52,831 nucleotides of DNA, taken from positions 1-52,831 of the forward strand of contig CANBSH010000010.1 in the NCBI GenBank assembly GCA_947372105.1, written 5' to 3'. Shown in pieces: positions 43,023 through 51,662 of this stretch; position 1 is the stretch's first letter; each line of letters starts with the position of its first letter. The stretch is from Chitinophagaceae bacterium. GTDB taxonomy: Bacteria > Bacteroidota > Bacteroidia > Chitinophagales > Chitinophagaceae. A program made the translations under genes and the position numbers. Below the pieces are notes generated by a model. That model saw only the letters and a program-made list of their open reading frames with translations. It was not told where the DNA came from and made no database searches.

Positions 43023-44900
43023 CTACTTTAATAAATCAACACTACGTTGTATAAAGTGAGTCAACTCTGCGCCTTTTAATAATCCTTGAGACAACAAAGC
43101 CAAGTCGGCTAAATTTCGTGCTTGCTTTTGTTGTTTATCTACATCAGGCTCCTTTAATAAGCTTTGGAAAATAGGATGGTTCCCGTTAATAGTTAAATTA
43201 ACTTCATCAGGCATTTGTGCATAAAAAGCTGTCATTCCTCCACCTCCCATGCTAGCCATATCTTTCATACGACGCATGAATTCGGGACGAGTTGCAACCA
43301 CAGGCCCAGCGTCTTGACTCAACCCTTTCACTTCCACAGTTAAAGTAATTTCAGGTACTTGGAATTCAAATAATTTTTTAGCTTGTTCTACTTCATCCTT
43401 AGATAAAACCGAATCCACATTTTCTTGTTTGTCGATTAAATTATCAACTACATCGGCATCCACTCGAACAAATTGAACACCCTCCCACTTCATCTCCACA
43501 TTATTAATAAATGCAGCATCTACCATAGTTTCCAACTTCACTACTTTATATCCTTTTGCTACAGCAGCTTGTACAAAAGCATCTTGTTGAACTGGATTGG
43601 TAGTATATAATAAAACTTGTTTGCCTTCTTTGTTTTTTTGATTTGCTTCCGTAGCTTTTTTATATTCTTCTAATGTATAAAAAGTGCCTGCAGTAGCAGC
43701 ATCTTCCATAATTAAAAACTTATTTGCCTTATCTAAAAATTTATCATCTGTAATCATACCATACTTCACAAATAATCCAAGGCTTTCCCATTTTTCTTCA
43801 AAAGATTTTCTTTCTGTATTAAAAATCTCTTCTAATTTATCAGCTACTTTTTTGGTAATATGCGCATTGATTTTTTTAACATTAGGATCCCCTTGTAAAT
43901 AGCTACGACTTACGTTTAATGGAATGTCTGGGCTATCAATCACGCCATGTAATAACATTAAAAATTCAGGAACAATATCCTTCACTTCATCTGTAACAAA
44001 TACTTGGTTACAGTATAATTGAATTTTATCCTTTTGAATCTCAAAGCTTTGTTTGATTTTAGGAAAATATAAAACACCCGTTAAATTAAAAGGATAGTCC
44101 ACGTTTAAATGAATCCAGAACAAAGGAGTCTCTCCAAAAGGATATAGTTCTTTATAAAAATTCACGTAATCTTCCTTAGTTAATTCAGAAGGCTTACGCA
44201 CCCAAATGGGATTGGTATTGTTGATAGATTTTTCAGCTTTCCCTTCTTCCGCTTCTCCTCCTGCATCAGATGCTTTCGTATCTTCTTCTGCGTTTGCATC
44301 TTTAAAATAAATAGAGACTGGTAAAAATTTACAAAAACGTTCTAAGATAGATTTTACACGATTTGCTTCTAAAAATTCTGCGCTTTCTTCATTAATATGT
44401 AATACTATTTTAGTCCCTCTATGATTATAATCTACTTCGTATAATTCATATTCGGTACTACCATCGCAACTCCAAAATACACCTGGTGCGTCTTTGTGAC
44501 TTTTTGAATAGATATCTACTTTATCACTCACCATGAAAGCACTATAAAATCCTAAACCAAAATGCCCAATAATGCTAGCATCTTTGTATTTAGTAACAAA
44601 TTCTTCAGCACCACTAAATGCCACTTGGTTAATGTATTTGTCCACTTCTTCGCCTGTCATACCAATACCGTTATCAATAATAGATAAGGTTTTTTCTTTG
44701 GCATCCAAGACAACTTCGACACGTAAATTCCCTATCTCCCCTTTAACTTCTCCTTTGGAACTTAGGGTTCTTAATTTTTGAGAGGCATCTACTGCATTAC
44801 TCACTAATTCACGTAAAAAGATTTCGTGATCGCTATATAAAAATTTTTTAATGATCGGAAAAATGTTCTCCGTTTGAACTCGTATTTGACCTTTTTGCAT
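43023..44900 (-). CDS. htpG: Molecular chaperone HtpG (Hsp90)
   Basis: Homodimeric ATP-dependent cytosolic chaperone. 625 residues, typical of bacterial Hsp90. GHKL ATPase motifs: ELVSNAVDASQKLR (31-44), IDNGIGMTGEEV, IGHFGLGFYSAFMV. The middle domain carries the catalytic arginine region NVSRSYLQGD, followed by a C-terminal dimerisation domain. A charged acidic linker (EEDTKASDAGGEAEEGKAEK) lies between the N and middle domains. It stands alone on the minus strand, 76 bases downstream of the DUF5689 gene's 3' side and convergent with recJ. Confidence 0.97.
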   Translation of the reverse strand: MQKGQIRVQTENIFPIIKKFLYSDHEIFLRELVSNAVDASQKLRTLSSKGEVKGEIGNLRVEVVLDAKEKTLSIIDNGIGMTGEEVDKYINQVAFSGAEEFVTKYKDASIIGHFGLGFYSAFMVSDKVDIYSKSHKDAPGVFWSCDGSTEYELYEVDYNHRGTKIVLHINEESAEFLEANRVKSILERFCKFLPVSIYFKDANAEEDTKASDAGGEAEEGKAEKSINNTNPIWVRKPSELTKEDYVNFYKELYPFGETPLFWIHLNVDYPFNLTGVLYFPKIKQSFEIQKDKIQLYCNQVFVTDEVKDIVPEFLMLLHGVIDSPDIPLNVSRSYLQGDPNVKKINAHITKKVADKLEEIFNTERKSFEEKWESLGLFVKYGMITDDKFLDKANKFLIMEDAATAGTFYTLEEYKKATEANQKNKEGKQVLLYTTNPVQQDAFVQAAVAKGYKVVKLETMVDAAFINNVEMKWEGVQFVRVDADVVDNLIDKQENVDSVLSKDEVEQAKKLFEFQVPEITLTVEVKGLSQDAGPVVATRPEFMRRMKDMASMGGGGMTAFYAQMPDEVNLTINGNHPIFQSLLKEPDVDKQQKQARNLADLALLSQGLLKGAELTHFIQRSVDLLK

Positions 44901-44976
44901 ACTAGATATGATTTGCCTATTCTATAGCAAACTAAATACCAAAATAAAAATGCTGACAGGATGGCAAGTAAACCCA

Positions 44977-45816
44977 TTACTGAGGTCGATTTTGCAGCCA
45001 AGCCATGCCTGTACAGCGTTTGTTTTTTAACAAAATGTCACTTGTGTCTCTAATAACCAGTTGTTTTTCATAGTTGTACACCGAATAAATACCACCCACA
45101 CCCCCATTCCCAGTGGGTGTTTTAATATCTGCAAAGTCGGCATAACCACTTGTCCGTAAATAAATAGTGCCACTGGTGCAAAATTTTAAGGCTCGACTCA
45201 TCCCTGCTTTATTTTTTTTATCTGCATAGGTCTGGGCCGTATCGGTGGCGCCAAATTCAACTCCCGAAATGTGAATCCATCTGGCTTGTAAACTATCTCC
45301 TAAATTTTTAAAGCCTACTTCTAGCGGGAGCACTGTGACATGATTTTTTACAATATTGATATACTTATCTAACAATGGAATGGGAATGCCCCCCGTTATT
45401 AAACTACCAGAGGAAGTATCAACGGTCGCAGACAACTGGACCATTCTTCTGTAATCGGTAAGCCATAAATTTTGTAATCGGATACGAACCAAAGCACCCA
45501 CTGGATAGGACTGATATAAATTGACGCCATCTAATTGCAAAACAATTCCACCCGTACTATCTTGTACAATAATTGATTTATAAAAATTATCATGTTCATC
45601 ATTGGCTACTATCACACCTTCAATCATCCATGCTTGTTTAATAGATTCAGCCGAACTCATCACATGCATTTTTCTTAAATTTTTAAGCGTGATTAAGGTG
45701 TCCGTATTAGATCCTATGATGGCAACAGCATACGCATTTTGTTTTAAACAAGCAGCTAGCAGAAAAAAAGAAGCAACTCCAACAATTAATTTAATTACAT
45801 TGGAGTCTTGTTGCAT
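44977..45816 (-). CDS. DUF5689-containing lipoprotein
   Basis: A 279-residue secreted lipoprotein from the ATG at 45816; the frame is open 15 codons further to another ATG. The signal ends in a lipobox, FFLLAAC, with the lipidated Cys about 22 residues in. The mature part has the DUF5689 pattern: EGVIVANDEHDNFYKSIIVQ, then DSTGGIVLQLDGVNLYQSYP, then GALVRIRLQNLWL and a DTSD ending. This is an OB-fold-like beta domain common in Bacteroidota surface proteins. It starts 52 bases after the TonB-receptor-like gene on the same strand and next to a divergent nuclease gene. Its role is unknown; it may bind substrate at the surface. Confidence 0.85.
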   Translation of the reverse strand: MQQDSNVIKLIVGVASFFLLAACLKQNAYAVAIIGSNTDTLITLKNLRKMHVMSSAESIKQAWMIEGVIVANDEHDNFYKSIIVQDSTGGIVLQLDGVNLYQSYPVGALVRIRLQNLWLTDYRRMVQLSATVDTSSGSLITGGIPIPLLDKYINIVKNHVTVLPLEVGFKNLGDSLQARWIHISGVEFGATDTAQTYADKKNKAGMSRALKFCTSGTIYLRTSGYADFADIKTPTGNGGVGGIYSVYNYEKQLVIRDTSDILLKNKRCTGMAWLQNRPQ

Positions 45817-45868
45817 CTTTTTTGAATCTTGAAGAATTTTTAAAATAGAAATACTTTTCATAAAATTT

Positions 45869-48352
45869 TTATTGAATGGTGATTTGAAATCCTAAAGTAT
45901 AAGTAGTCCCTTGGTCGTACAGATATTTTACTGGAAATTTTTCCAAACTTTTTCCTATGTAATCAAACCGAGACTGTTCAAAGGCTAAAATTGGTATGAG
46001 TGTATTAAAAATGTTTCTTGTACTCAAACTCAATTTTACAAAAGTCTTCTTCCTGCCCCAATAGGTTTGAAAATTTTTTGTGAGAAAACTATTCCAAACC
46101 ACTTGATCTGGCAGCCAATGTGGAGCCACAATTGCATTTTGATGAATCGGATCTTGAATACTTCGCAGGAGATCTTCCGACCTTCTAATAAGATTATAAT
46201 CTATCGATCTTTGCATAGCATACACCCCCGTGATACCAAACCTAAAAGAATAGCTTGGCTGATATACCAGCGTGATAGCATGAACAGATTGCGGACTAGT
46301 AGAAGCAGGTAAATTTTTTAATAATAAAGTTCCGGAAGCCACTTTGAATAAATCATTCGTTAATTTAATTTCATACAAAGGATTATTGCTGATATAATAA
46401 TGATTCCAAGTGCTTGCCCATGTCATTTGGAAACTACTTGAAATTGTTTTTTCACCACTCCACTCAATGCCCTTGAAGATGGAATTTTTTTGCCCAACCA
46501 TTCCATACACAAATGCACCATATTGATCATGATAAAACATATGCTTCTCCGATTCGTTTTTGATAGCGCGCAAATAGAACGATACATTCATTTTTGATGA
46601 CACGGAACGATAGTAGATTGTGAAAAAAGAACTGTTTTCGAGTGGAGGTAAAATAAAACTAGCAGTCGCATTATGTAAAGCAGGATCAAGGTAGAGGGAA
46701 GATGAAAAAGGAGCGTTAGTTTGTTGCTGAAGGATAAGTTCAGCATACCATTTTCCTGAAAATTTATATAAATAATGTCCTTGAATTTGATATTCAGGAA
46801 AAGACAACGGCGAGGAACTACCCAAAGAACTGCTAGGGAAAAGACCGTTTTGAACATATCCTATTCTTTGAAAAATATTTTGCGCAGCTTGCCATCTAAA
46901 ACTAATTTCATGTCTTGGAAATTCTTTTTTGAAGATGGCCCAAAACTGAATTTGTTGATGTGATAAAGCATAATCACTTCCCCATTTTTCTCCTTGTTTT
47001 ATTTTACGATTAGGATGTTGAATGTCGTTTTGAAAATTATCAACCATACCATTATCATCTACCCAACCATTATAATTGTAAAAAAAATCACCCCCTATTA
47101 AATTATCCAGCACATTATAATACCGAATTTTATCCATGGATAATTGAAGGCCAACTTGAATTTGCGAATAAGAAGAAAAAACATAAGACCCCAATATGGA
47201 AGCTTTTATAATAGACAATTCAGACACTCGGCGATTGATAATATAAAAGGAACGATGTAGGAGATTAGATTGATTTATTTTTTCTAGCGGATCAAAATTT
47301 ATTTGCAAAGCTTGTGGATGTGTTACAAAATATTGGTTTAATAGACTACTCATTAAACTATCCTTACTATAACTAGGAAGATATTTGTAATAATCAGGTC
47401 GAGGATCCATGGACTTTGTCCAATCTAATTGTGTTTGAGATTGCGTTCCAAAAGCACCCCCCAGATTCACTTGTAAAAAAGCTTTTGACATCCACTTTTT
47501 TTCATATTGTATGGTTCCCACAGGAACATTTGAGGATTTAGTAGCGGCATACATTGAATTTCCATGATACCAGCCCCAACTTGGATTGTAATTACGTTGT
47601 TGCGAAAGTGCTATCGCTTCTTGAACCGAAGGACTTATTTTACCTTGAGCAGAAGGTGCCCACCAAAAAGTAGCACTCATTGTTTGAAAATGTTTCATAT
47701 TTTTTTGAACATTCATCAAAACTCCTTTACTAGTTTTAAAACCAATAGGCAGCAAACCAATAGGTGCTTGCTGCCAAGAAGCTAACACCTGAAAAGCCCA
47801 TGATGTTTCCTTCTTCTTCCGAATCATTTCTCCACTTTGAAAATGTATCCATGCTTCTTGCACAAAAGAACTATTTGACCAACGCATGCCTGCACTTGTA
47901 TTTTTTGCAATCCCATTACTTTGAGTTGACATTGACCCCCCTGAAGAATTATTAAAGGCATTGGATGAACCCATTTCTGAATTGTCCGATTGAAAAGCTT
48001 TATATAAACCAGCATAAGTAGCAGAAGCATTCCAACCTGAAAGTAAAGAACCCCATTGAATTCCATTTTGTTTCCCACTACGACGAATGCTTCCTCTTAG
48101 ATCCCAATGAAAAATATATCCATTAAACTGCGCTAAACTATTTAAAGGAAGTGATGACGCACTCAATAAAGTGGGTACCCAGTCCTCTTGATAATCGCGG
48201 CTAGATAAAACATTTTTTTGCAATTCTTCTTCTTCGTTTTGAGAAGAAGCCAAAAGAGGTAAGCAAAACAATAGCAAACTTATAAAAACAAGTCGACGCC
48301 GATTGATTAGCTCATATAATGGCACCCATTGAATCATATACATTGTTTGCAT
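45869..48352 (-). CDS. TonB-dependent receptor-like outer-membrane protein
   Basis: About 827 residues from the ATG at 48352 (ATGs at 48343 and 48337 also possible; an earlier TTG at 48424 is doubtful). A signal peptide follows a basic RRRLVF stretch and ends near LLASSQ. The start of the mature protein (NVLSSRDYQEDWVPTLLSAS, then FNGYIFHWDLRGSI) resembles a degenerate TonB plug lacking the usual carboxypeptidase-regulatory domain. The rest is a long aromatic, Ser/Asn-rich beta barrel ending TYTLGFQITIQ, with a terminal aromatic/hydrophobic strand. The trio with a DUF5689 lipoprotein and an exported EEP-family enzyme suggests uptake of nucleotide- or phosphate-containing compounds; that is inference from context. 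Confidence 0.75.
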   Translation of the reverse strand: MQTMYMIQWVPLYELINRRRLVFISLLLFCLPLLASSQNEEEELQKNVLSSRDYQEDWVPTLLSASSLPLNSLAQFNGYIFHWDLRGSIRRSGKQNGIQWGSLLSGWNASATYAGLYKAFQSDNSEMGSSNAFNNSSGGSMSTQSNGIAKNTSAGMRWSNSSFVQEAWIHFQSGEMIRKKKETSWAFQVLASWQQAPIGLLPIGFKTSKGVLMNVQKNMKHFQTMSATFWWAPSAQGKISPSVQEAIALSQQRNYNPSWGWYHGNSMYAATKSSNVPVGTIQYEKKWMSKAFLQVNLGGAFGTQSQTQLDWTKSMDPRPDYYKYLPSYSKDSLMSSLLNQYFVTHPQALQINFDPLEKINQSNLLHRSFYIINRRVSELSIIKASILGSYVFSSYSQIQVGLQLSMDKIRYYNVLDNLIGGDFFYNYNGWVDDNGMVDNFQNDIQHPNRKIKQGEKWGSDYALSHQQIQFWAIFKKEFPRHEISFRWQAAQNIFQRIGYVQNGLFPSSSLGSSSPLSFPEYQIQGHYLYKFSGKWYAELILQQQTNAPFSSSLYLDPALHNATASFILPPLENSSFFTIYYRSVSSKMNVSFYLRAIKNESEKHMFYHDQYGAFVYGMVGQKNSIFKGIEWSGEKTISSSFQMTWASTWNHYYISNNPLYEIKLTNDLFKVASGTLLLKNLPASTSPQSVHAITLVYQPSYSFRFGITGVYAMQRSIDYNLIRRSEDLLRSIQDPIHQNAIVAPHWLPDQVVWNSFLTKNFQTYWGRKKTFVKLSLSTRNIFNTLIPILAFEQSRFDYIGKSLEKFPVKYLYDQGTTYTLGFQITIQ

Positions 48353-48554
48353 GGAATAATTGCAAGGGGCACAATATGAGATTAATGATGTGTTGTAAAA
48401 TTTCGGCAAATACGCAATTCGCAAAAATTAAAAACCAATACAATTGCACGATCATGATAAATAATATTTGCGGTTCTATTTTAATAAGAGAAAAATTAAA
48501 AAGTCATCATTCAAAAAGCTGCAATTCAAAAGTCATCACTCATAAAATCTTATT

Positions 48555-49649
48555 TTGAAATACTCCCTCCCTATTTTTCTGACATTAAGCGCCTTAAGCA
48601 TCATGCCTTTGACCAGCAAAGCGCAAACCATTATTGTAGGTTTTTATAATTGCGAAAATTTATATGATACCATCGATCAACTTAATGTTATTGATGAAGA
48701 ATTTACTCCACAAAGTCACAAGGAGTATAACCGCATTAAATTTCAAAATAAAATAACACATCTAGCCTCTGTAATTGAAGGCATGGGACAATTAGAATCC
48801 GCGAAAGGTATTGCCCTTTTGGGCGTTGCTGAAATTGAAAACAAAATGGTTTTGCGACAACTCATTGAAAGTCCACTTCTAATAAAATATCATTTAAAGT
48901 ATATACAGTTTGATTCCAAAGATGCACGAGGTGTGGATGTAGCACTTCTATATAATCCTAGCTTTTTTACACCCTATCAATATCGACCTTACTCCTTAAC
49001 TGATAGTTCCCATTTTACAGATTATGCCACACGTGATATTTTATATGTACAAGGGTTGCTAGATAAAACCTGGGTGCATATTTTAGTCAACCATTGGCCT
49101 AGTCGAAGAGGAGGCGAAAAGCAATCTGCCAACAAGAGACTATGGGCCGCTAAGGTCTGTAAAAAAATTATGGATAGTATAGAAGCTCAGGATCCACTTG
49201 CTAAAATTATAGTGATGGGTGATTTTAATGACAACCCTGACAATAAAAGTGTGCAACAACTCCATTTACAAAATCCCTATTATGACTTATTCCAAAAAGG
49301 GGTGGGTAGTTTAGCCTATCGAGATGTATGGAACTTATTTGATCAAATTCTCCTAAATAACGCTTGGGAACACATGATTCCAGGAAAACACATCCAAAAA
49401 GGCATCAAGAATGGTATAGGAGAACAACTCAAAAACGAGGCAGAATACCGGTCAGTGAAGGCATTATTTGACTTAACTTACTATAAATCAATAATTTACA
49501 ATAATTGGGGGCTTCTAGAAAAAGAAGGGAGATATAAGGGATACCCCAAAAGAACCTGGAATGGAGACCATTTTAATAATGGCTTTAGTGACCACTTCCC
49601 CGCAGTCACAATTTTTAAGGTAAAAACTGCTGAAATCGTAGTAAAATAA
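48555..49649 (+). CDS. Exported endonuclease/exonuclease/phosphatase-family protein
   Basis: A 364-residue member of the EEP (DNase I-like) superfamily with a signal peptide (KYSLPIFLTLSALSIMPLTS, ending KAQ). Catalytic-site segments are visible: FYNCENLYD (Asn/Glu), GVAEIENKMV (Glu), LVNHWPSRRGG (His), VMGDFNDNP (Asp/Asn) and FSDHFPAV (Asp/His). It should act outside the inner membrane on nucleic acids, nucleotides or phosphodiesters. The frame opens only after a stop at 48543-48545 and has no ATG before the signal peptide, so the start is TTG at 48555. It is divergent from the TonB-receptor-like gene, with which it probably cooperates. Confidence 0.87.
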   Translation: MKYSLPIFLTLSALSIMPLTSKAQTIIVGFYNCENLYDTIDQLNVIDEEFTPQSHKEYNRIKFQNKITHLASVIEGMGQLESAKGIALLGVAEIENKMVLRQLIESPLLIKYHLKYIQFDSKDARGVDVALLYNPSFFTPYQYRPYSLTDSSHFTDYATRDILYVQGLLDKTWVHILVNHWPSRRGGEKQSANKRLWAAKVCKKIMDSIEAQDPLAKIIVMGDFNDNPDNKSVQQLHLQNPYYDLFQKGVGSLAYRDVWNLFDQILLNNAWEHMIPGKHIQKGIKNGIGEQLKNEAEYRSVKALFDLTYYKSIIYNNWGLLEKEGRYKGYPKRTWNGDHFNNGFSDHFPAVTIFKVKTAEIVVK

Positions 49650-49651
49650 CC

Positions 49652-49747
49652 TACCTTCGCCGTCCCAAATCAGTTTTGGCTGATTCGTTCCATTGAGTTG
49701 GGATGTCCACTGGGAAAAACCAATTATTTAACCAATAAATTCAAGTA
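49652..49747 (+). promoter_or_regulatory. Structured leader of rpsF, candidate autoregulatory element
   Basis: A near-consensus -7 box TACCTTCG (49652-49659, one mismatch to TAnnTTTG) is followed by a leader with nested complementarity: AATCAG (49668-49673) with CTGATT (49680-49685), and TCCCAA (49663-49668) with TTGGGA (49698-49703). Leaders of rpsF in many bacteria bind the S6:S18 pair to repress the operon, and this could be a lineage-specific version. I could not match it to a known motif. Confidence 0.45.
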
Positions 49748-50101
49748 ATGAACAATTACGAATTAATGGTGATTTTTACACCGGTTTTATCTGAAGATGA
49801 TTTCAAATCAGCTCAGAAAAAGTATCAGGATTTCATCAAAGAAAATGGTGGAGACACTGTTGCTACAAATCCTTGGGGTTTAAAATCACTTGCTTATCCT
49901 ATCGATAAGAAAACTACTGGTATCTACTGGATACTAGAATTCACAGCTCCAGCTACCGTGAATGAAAAATTGAAAGTTCAATTTTTACGTGACGAACAAA
50001 TTATGCGTCACATGATTACAAAACTTGACAAGTACGCAGTTGAGTATAACCACATTAAGAGAAACGGCGGTTTCCCTGTTCATAAAGCACAAGAGGCTTA
50101 A
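49748..50101 (+). CDS. rpsF: 30S ribosomal protein S6
   Basis: Small-subunit protein that binds the 16S central domain as a dimer with S18. 117 residues. It starts NNYELMVIFTPVLSEDDF and has the S6 core GLKSLAYPIDKKTTGIYWIL and FLRDEQIMRHMITKLDKYA, with a short basic tail. It is first in an rpsF-rpsR-rplI cluster. The ssb gene that lies between rpsF and rpsR in Firmicutes is absent, as usual in Bacteroidota. Confidence 0.97.
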   Translation: MNNYELMVIFTPVLSEDDFKSAQKKYQDFIKENGGDTVATNPWGLKSLAYPIDKKTTGIYWILEFTAPATVNEKLKVQFLRDEQIMRHMITKLDKYAVEYNHIKRNGGFPVHKAQEA

Positions 50102-50116
50102 TTAAATTTTTACCCC

Positions 50117-50380
50117 ATGGCAAAGAATGAAATCAAATACCTTACTGCGATCAAACAGGAGAAACCAAAGAAGAAATTCTGTCGTTTCAAAAAGTATGGT
50201 ATCAAATATGTTGATTACAAAGACATCGATTTTTTAAAGAAGTTCGTGAATGAGCAAGGTAAAATGTTACCTCGTCGTTTAAGCGGCAACTCTTTAAAGT
50301 ACCAACGTAAAGTGGCTGACGCTATTAAAAAAGCGCGTCAAATGGCGTTGTTACCTTATGTAACCGATTTATTAAAATAG
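50117..50380 (+). CDS. rpsR: 30S ribosomal protein S18
   Basis: 87 residues; binds 16S rRNA together with S6. Core [20 protein letters not shown], then [20 protein letters not shown] and the basic helical end [12 protein letters not shown] single Cys remains near the N-terminus, so it is the zinc-free type. It begins 15 bases after rpsF and is separated from rplI by a 98-base gap with its own hairpin. Confidence 0.97.
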   Translation: MAKNEIKYLTAIKQEKPKKKFCRFKKYGIKYVDYKDIDFLKKFVNEQGKMLPRRLSGNSLKYQRKVADAIKKARQMALLPYVTDLLK

Positions 50381-50431
50381 ACAAATCAATTAGTAAACCA
50401 TCCCTAATCTCGTATAGTAAAATATATTGGC

Positions 50432-50458
50432 GAGTGACAGCATTAAAATGCTGGGCTC
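50432..50458 (+). promoter_or_regulatory. Hairpin in the rpsR-rplI gap
   Basis: CAGCATT (50438-50444) pairs with AATGCTG (50447-50453), and an outer GAG (50432-50434) pairs with CTC (50456-50458), giving an interrupted stem-loop 20 bases before rplI. There is no U-tract, so it is not a classical terminator; a leader structure controlling L9 or a processing site is possible. Confidence 0.5.
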
Positions 50459-50478
50459 TTGGGAACTAAACAAATTTT

Positions 50479-50928
50479 ATGCAAGTTATCTTAATTAAAG
50501 ACGTAGACAATTTAGGTGGTAAGGACGAAGTAGCCAATGTAAAAAATGGTTACGCTCGTAACTTTCTTTTCCCTTCTAAGTTAGCTGTTGAAGCCAATCC
50601 TTCTAATATGAAACAATTAGAAGAGCGCTTAAAAGTGAAGGCGAAGAAAGAAGCTGCTATGTTAGCTGAAATCACAAAAGTAATTTCTGTATTAACAAGT
50701 GGTCCAGTTAAATTATCTGCTAAGACTGGTACATCCAATAAAATATTCGGTAGCATCACTTCATTACAAGTTACGCGTGCGATTCGTGATCAAAAAGGTT
50801 ACGAAATTGACAGAAGACGTATTAGCTTGCCAGAAGATATCAAAGAATTAGGAAGCTATAAAGCAACTATTGACTTTGGTAACGGTCAAAATACCGAAAT
50901 CGATATTGAAATCGCGGCTGAAGCTTAA
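50479..50928 (+). CDS. rplI: 50S ribosomal protein L9
   Basis: Elongated large-subunit protein, 149 residues. N-terminal domain MQVILIKDVDNLGGKDEVAN, then VKNGYARNFLFPSKLA, a long connecting helix (about 42-75, charged) and a C-terminal domain with KIFGSITSLQVTRAI and RRISLPEDIKELGSYKATI. It is the third gene of the rpsF-rpsR-rplI cluster, ending before two strong hairpins. Confidence 0.97.
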   Translation: MQVILIKDVDNLGGKDEVANVKNGYARNFLFPSKLAVEANPSNMKQLEERLKVKAKKEAAMLAEITKVISVLTSGPVKLSAKTGTSNKIFGSITSLQVTRAIRDQKGYEIDRRRISLPEDIKELGSYKATIDFGNGQNTEIDIEIAAEA

Positions 50929-50949
50929 TTGATTTAGACCCGTTTCCCG

Positions 50950-51011
50950 CCAAAAATGTCCTCATTTTTGGTCGCAAAAGCCCCCTCGGAACATTCTGAG
51001 GGGGCTTTTTT
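50950..51011 (+). terminator. Double-hairpin terminator after rplI
   Basis: The first hairpin is CCAAAAATG (50950-50958) with CATTTTTGG (50963-50971). The second is AAAAGCCCCCTC (50976-50987) with GAGGGGGCTTTT (50998-51009), followed by Ts. The second is a textbook intrinsic terminator; the first is an extra perfect stem just before it. A short direct repeat AGGCCTAAA follows. Confidence 0.92.
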
Positions 51012-51085
51012 AGGCCTAAAAGGCCTAAAACGGGGTAAATTGTTTTAAAAAAGTGGATAAAATGATGATTTGTATTAAATAGTCC

Positions 51086-51093
51086 TATCTTTG
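51086..51093 (+). promoter_or_regulatory. Candidate -7 promoter box of the RRM-protein gene
   Basis: TATCTTTG, an exact TAnnTTTG match, 61 bases before the ATG at 51155. This gives a leader of about 50 bases, longer than for most genes here. Confidence 0.5.
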
Positions 51094-51154
51094 GTGTCTC
51101 CAATTCTAGAAATTATTTTTAGCGTTGGTATTAGATCACTTAATTTAAAAGAAC

Positions 51155-51562
51155 ATGAACATTTATGTTGGAAATCTTAGCTGGAATATGACTAGCGAAG
51201 ATCTTGAGAACTTGTTTACTCCATTTGGAGCAGTAGCAAGTGCAAAAATTGTAACAGACAAATTTAACAACAACAGAAGCAAAGGCTTCGGTTTTGTTGA
51301 AATGGCTAACGACGACGAAGCTCGCGCAGCTATCAGTCAACTTCACGACACTGAAATGTTGGGTCGTAACATCGTAGTTAACGAATCAACTCCACGTCCT
51401 GAAGGCGAAAGAACCTTCAAGAAAAAACCATATGGTGCCGGCGGCGGTGGTGGTGGTTTCAATCGCGGTGGTTCTGGCGGTGGATTTAATCGCGGCGGAA
51501 CTGGCGGCGGTTACAACCGTGACCGTGGTGGTAATGGTGGTGGTGAATATAACAGATATTAA
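51155..51562 (+). CDS. Glycine-rich RRM RNA-binding protein
   Basis: A 135-residue protein with one RNA-recognition motif and a disordered tail. RNP2 is NIYVGNL (2-8) and RNP1 is SKGFGFVEM (about 38-46). Residues from about 88 are Gly/Arg/Asn-rich with repeated GGGFNRGG-type units. The RRM-plus-glycine-tail form is known from cyanobacteria and Bacteroidota, where such proteins are linked to cold or RNA chaperoning; the exact role here is unknown. It is a single-gene unit with a promoter box and a strong terminator. Confidence 0.93.
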   Translation: MNIYVGNLSWNMTSEDLENLFTPFGAVASAKIVTDKFNNNRSKGFGFVEMANDDEARAAISQLHDTEMLGRNIVVNESTPRPEGERTFKKKPYGAGGGGGGFNRGGSGGGFNRGGTGGGYNRDRGGNGGGEYNRY

Positions 51563-51580
51563 TCAACCTCGTTGCAATAC

Positions 51581-51616
51581 AATCCCGTTCCGAATTATCG
51601 GAACGGGATTTTTTTT
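51581..51616 (+). terminator. Intrinsic terminator of the RRM-protein gene
   Basis: AATCCCGTTCCGA pairs perfectly with TCGGAACGGGATT around a 4-base loop and is followed by a run of Ts. It lies 18 bases after the stop codon. Confidence 0.93.
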
Positions 51617-51662
51617 GCTTGCTATTTTGTAATCCGTTGAATGTTATTGGTTATTTTAGTAC

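Noticed and set aside
50400..50478. Possible tRNA in the rpsR-rplI gap
   Set aside because: Only one stem is present; there is no acceptor stem, T-arm sequence or anticodon arm of the right spacing.
51410..51562. Repeat-rich G-rich tract, considered as a CRISPR-like or mobile repeat
   Set aside because: It is the in-frame glycine-rich tail of the RRM protein; repeats follow codons for Gly, Asn and Arg.
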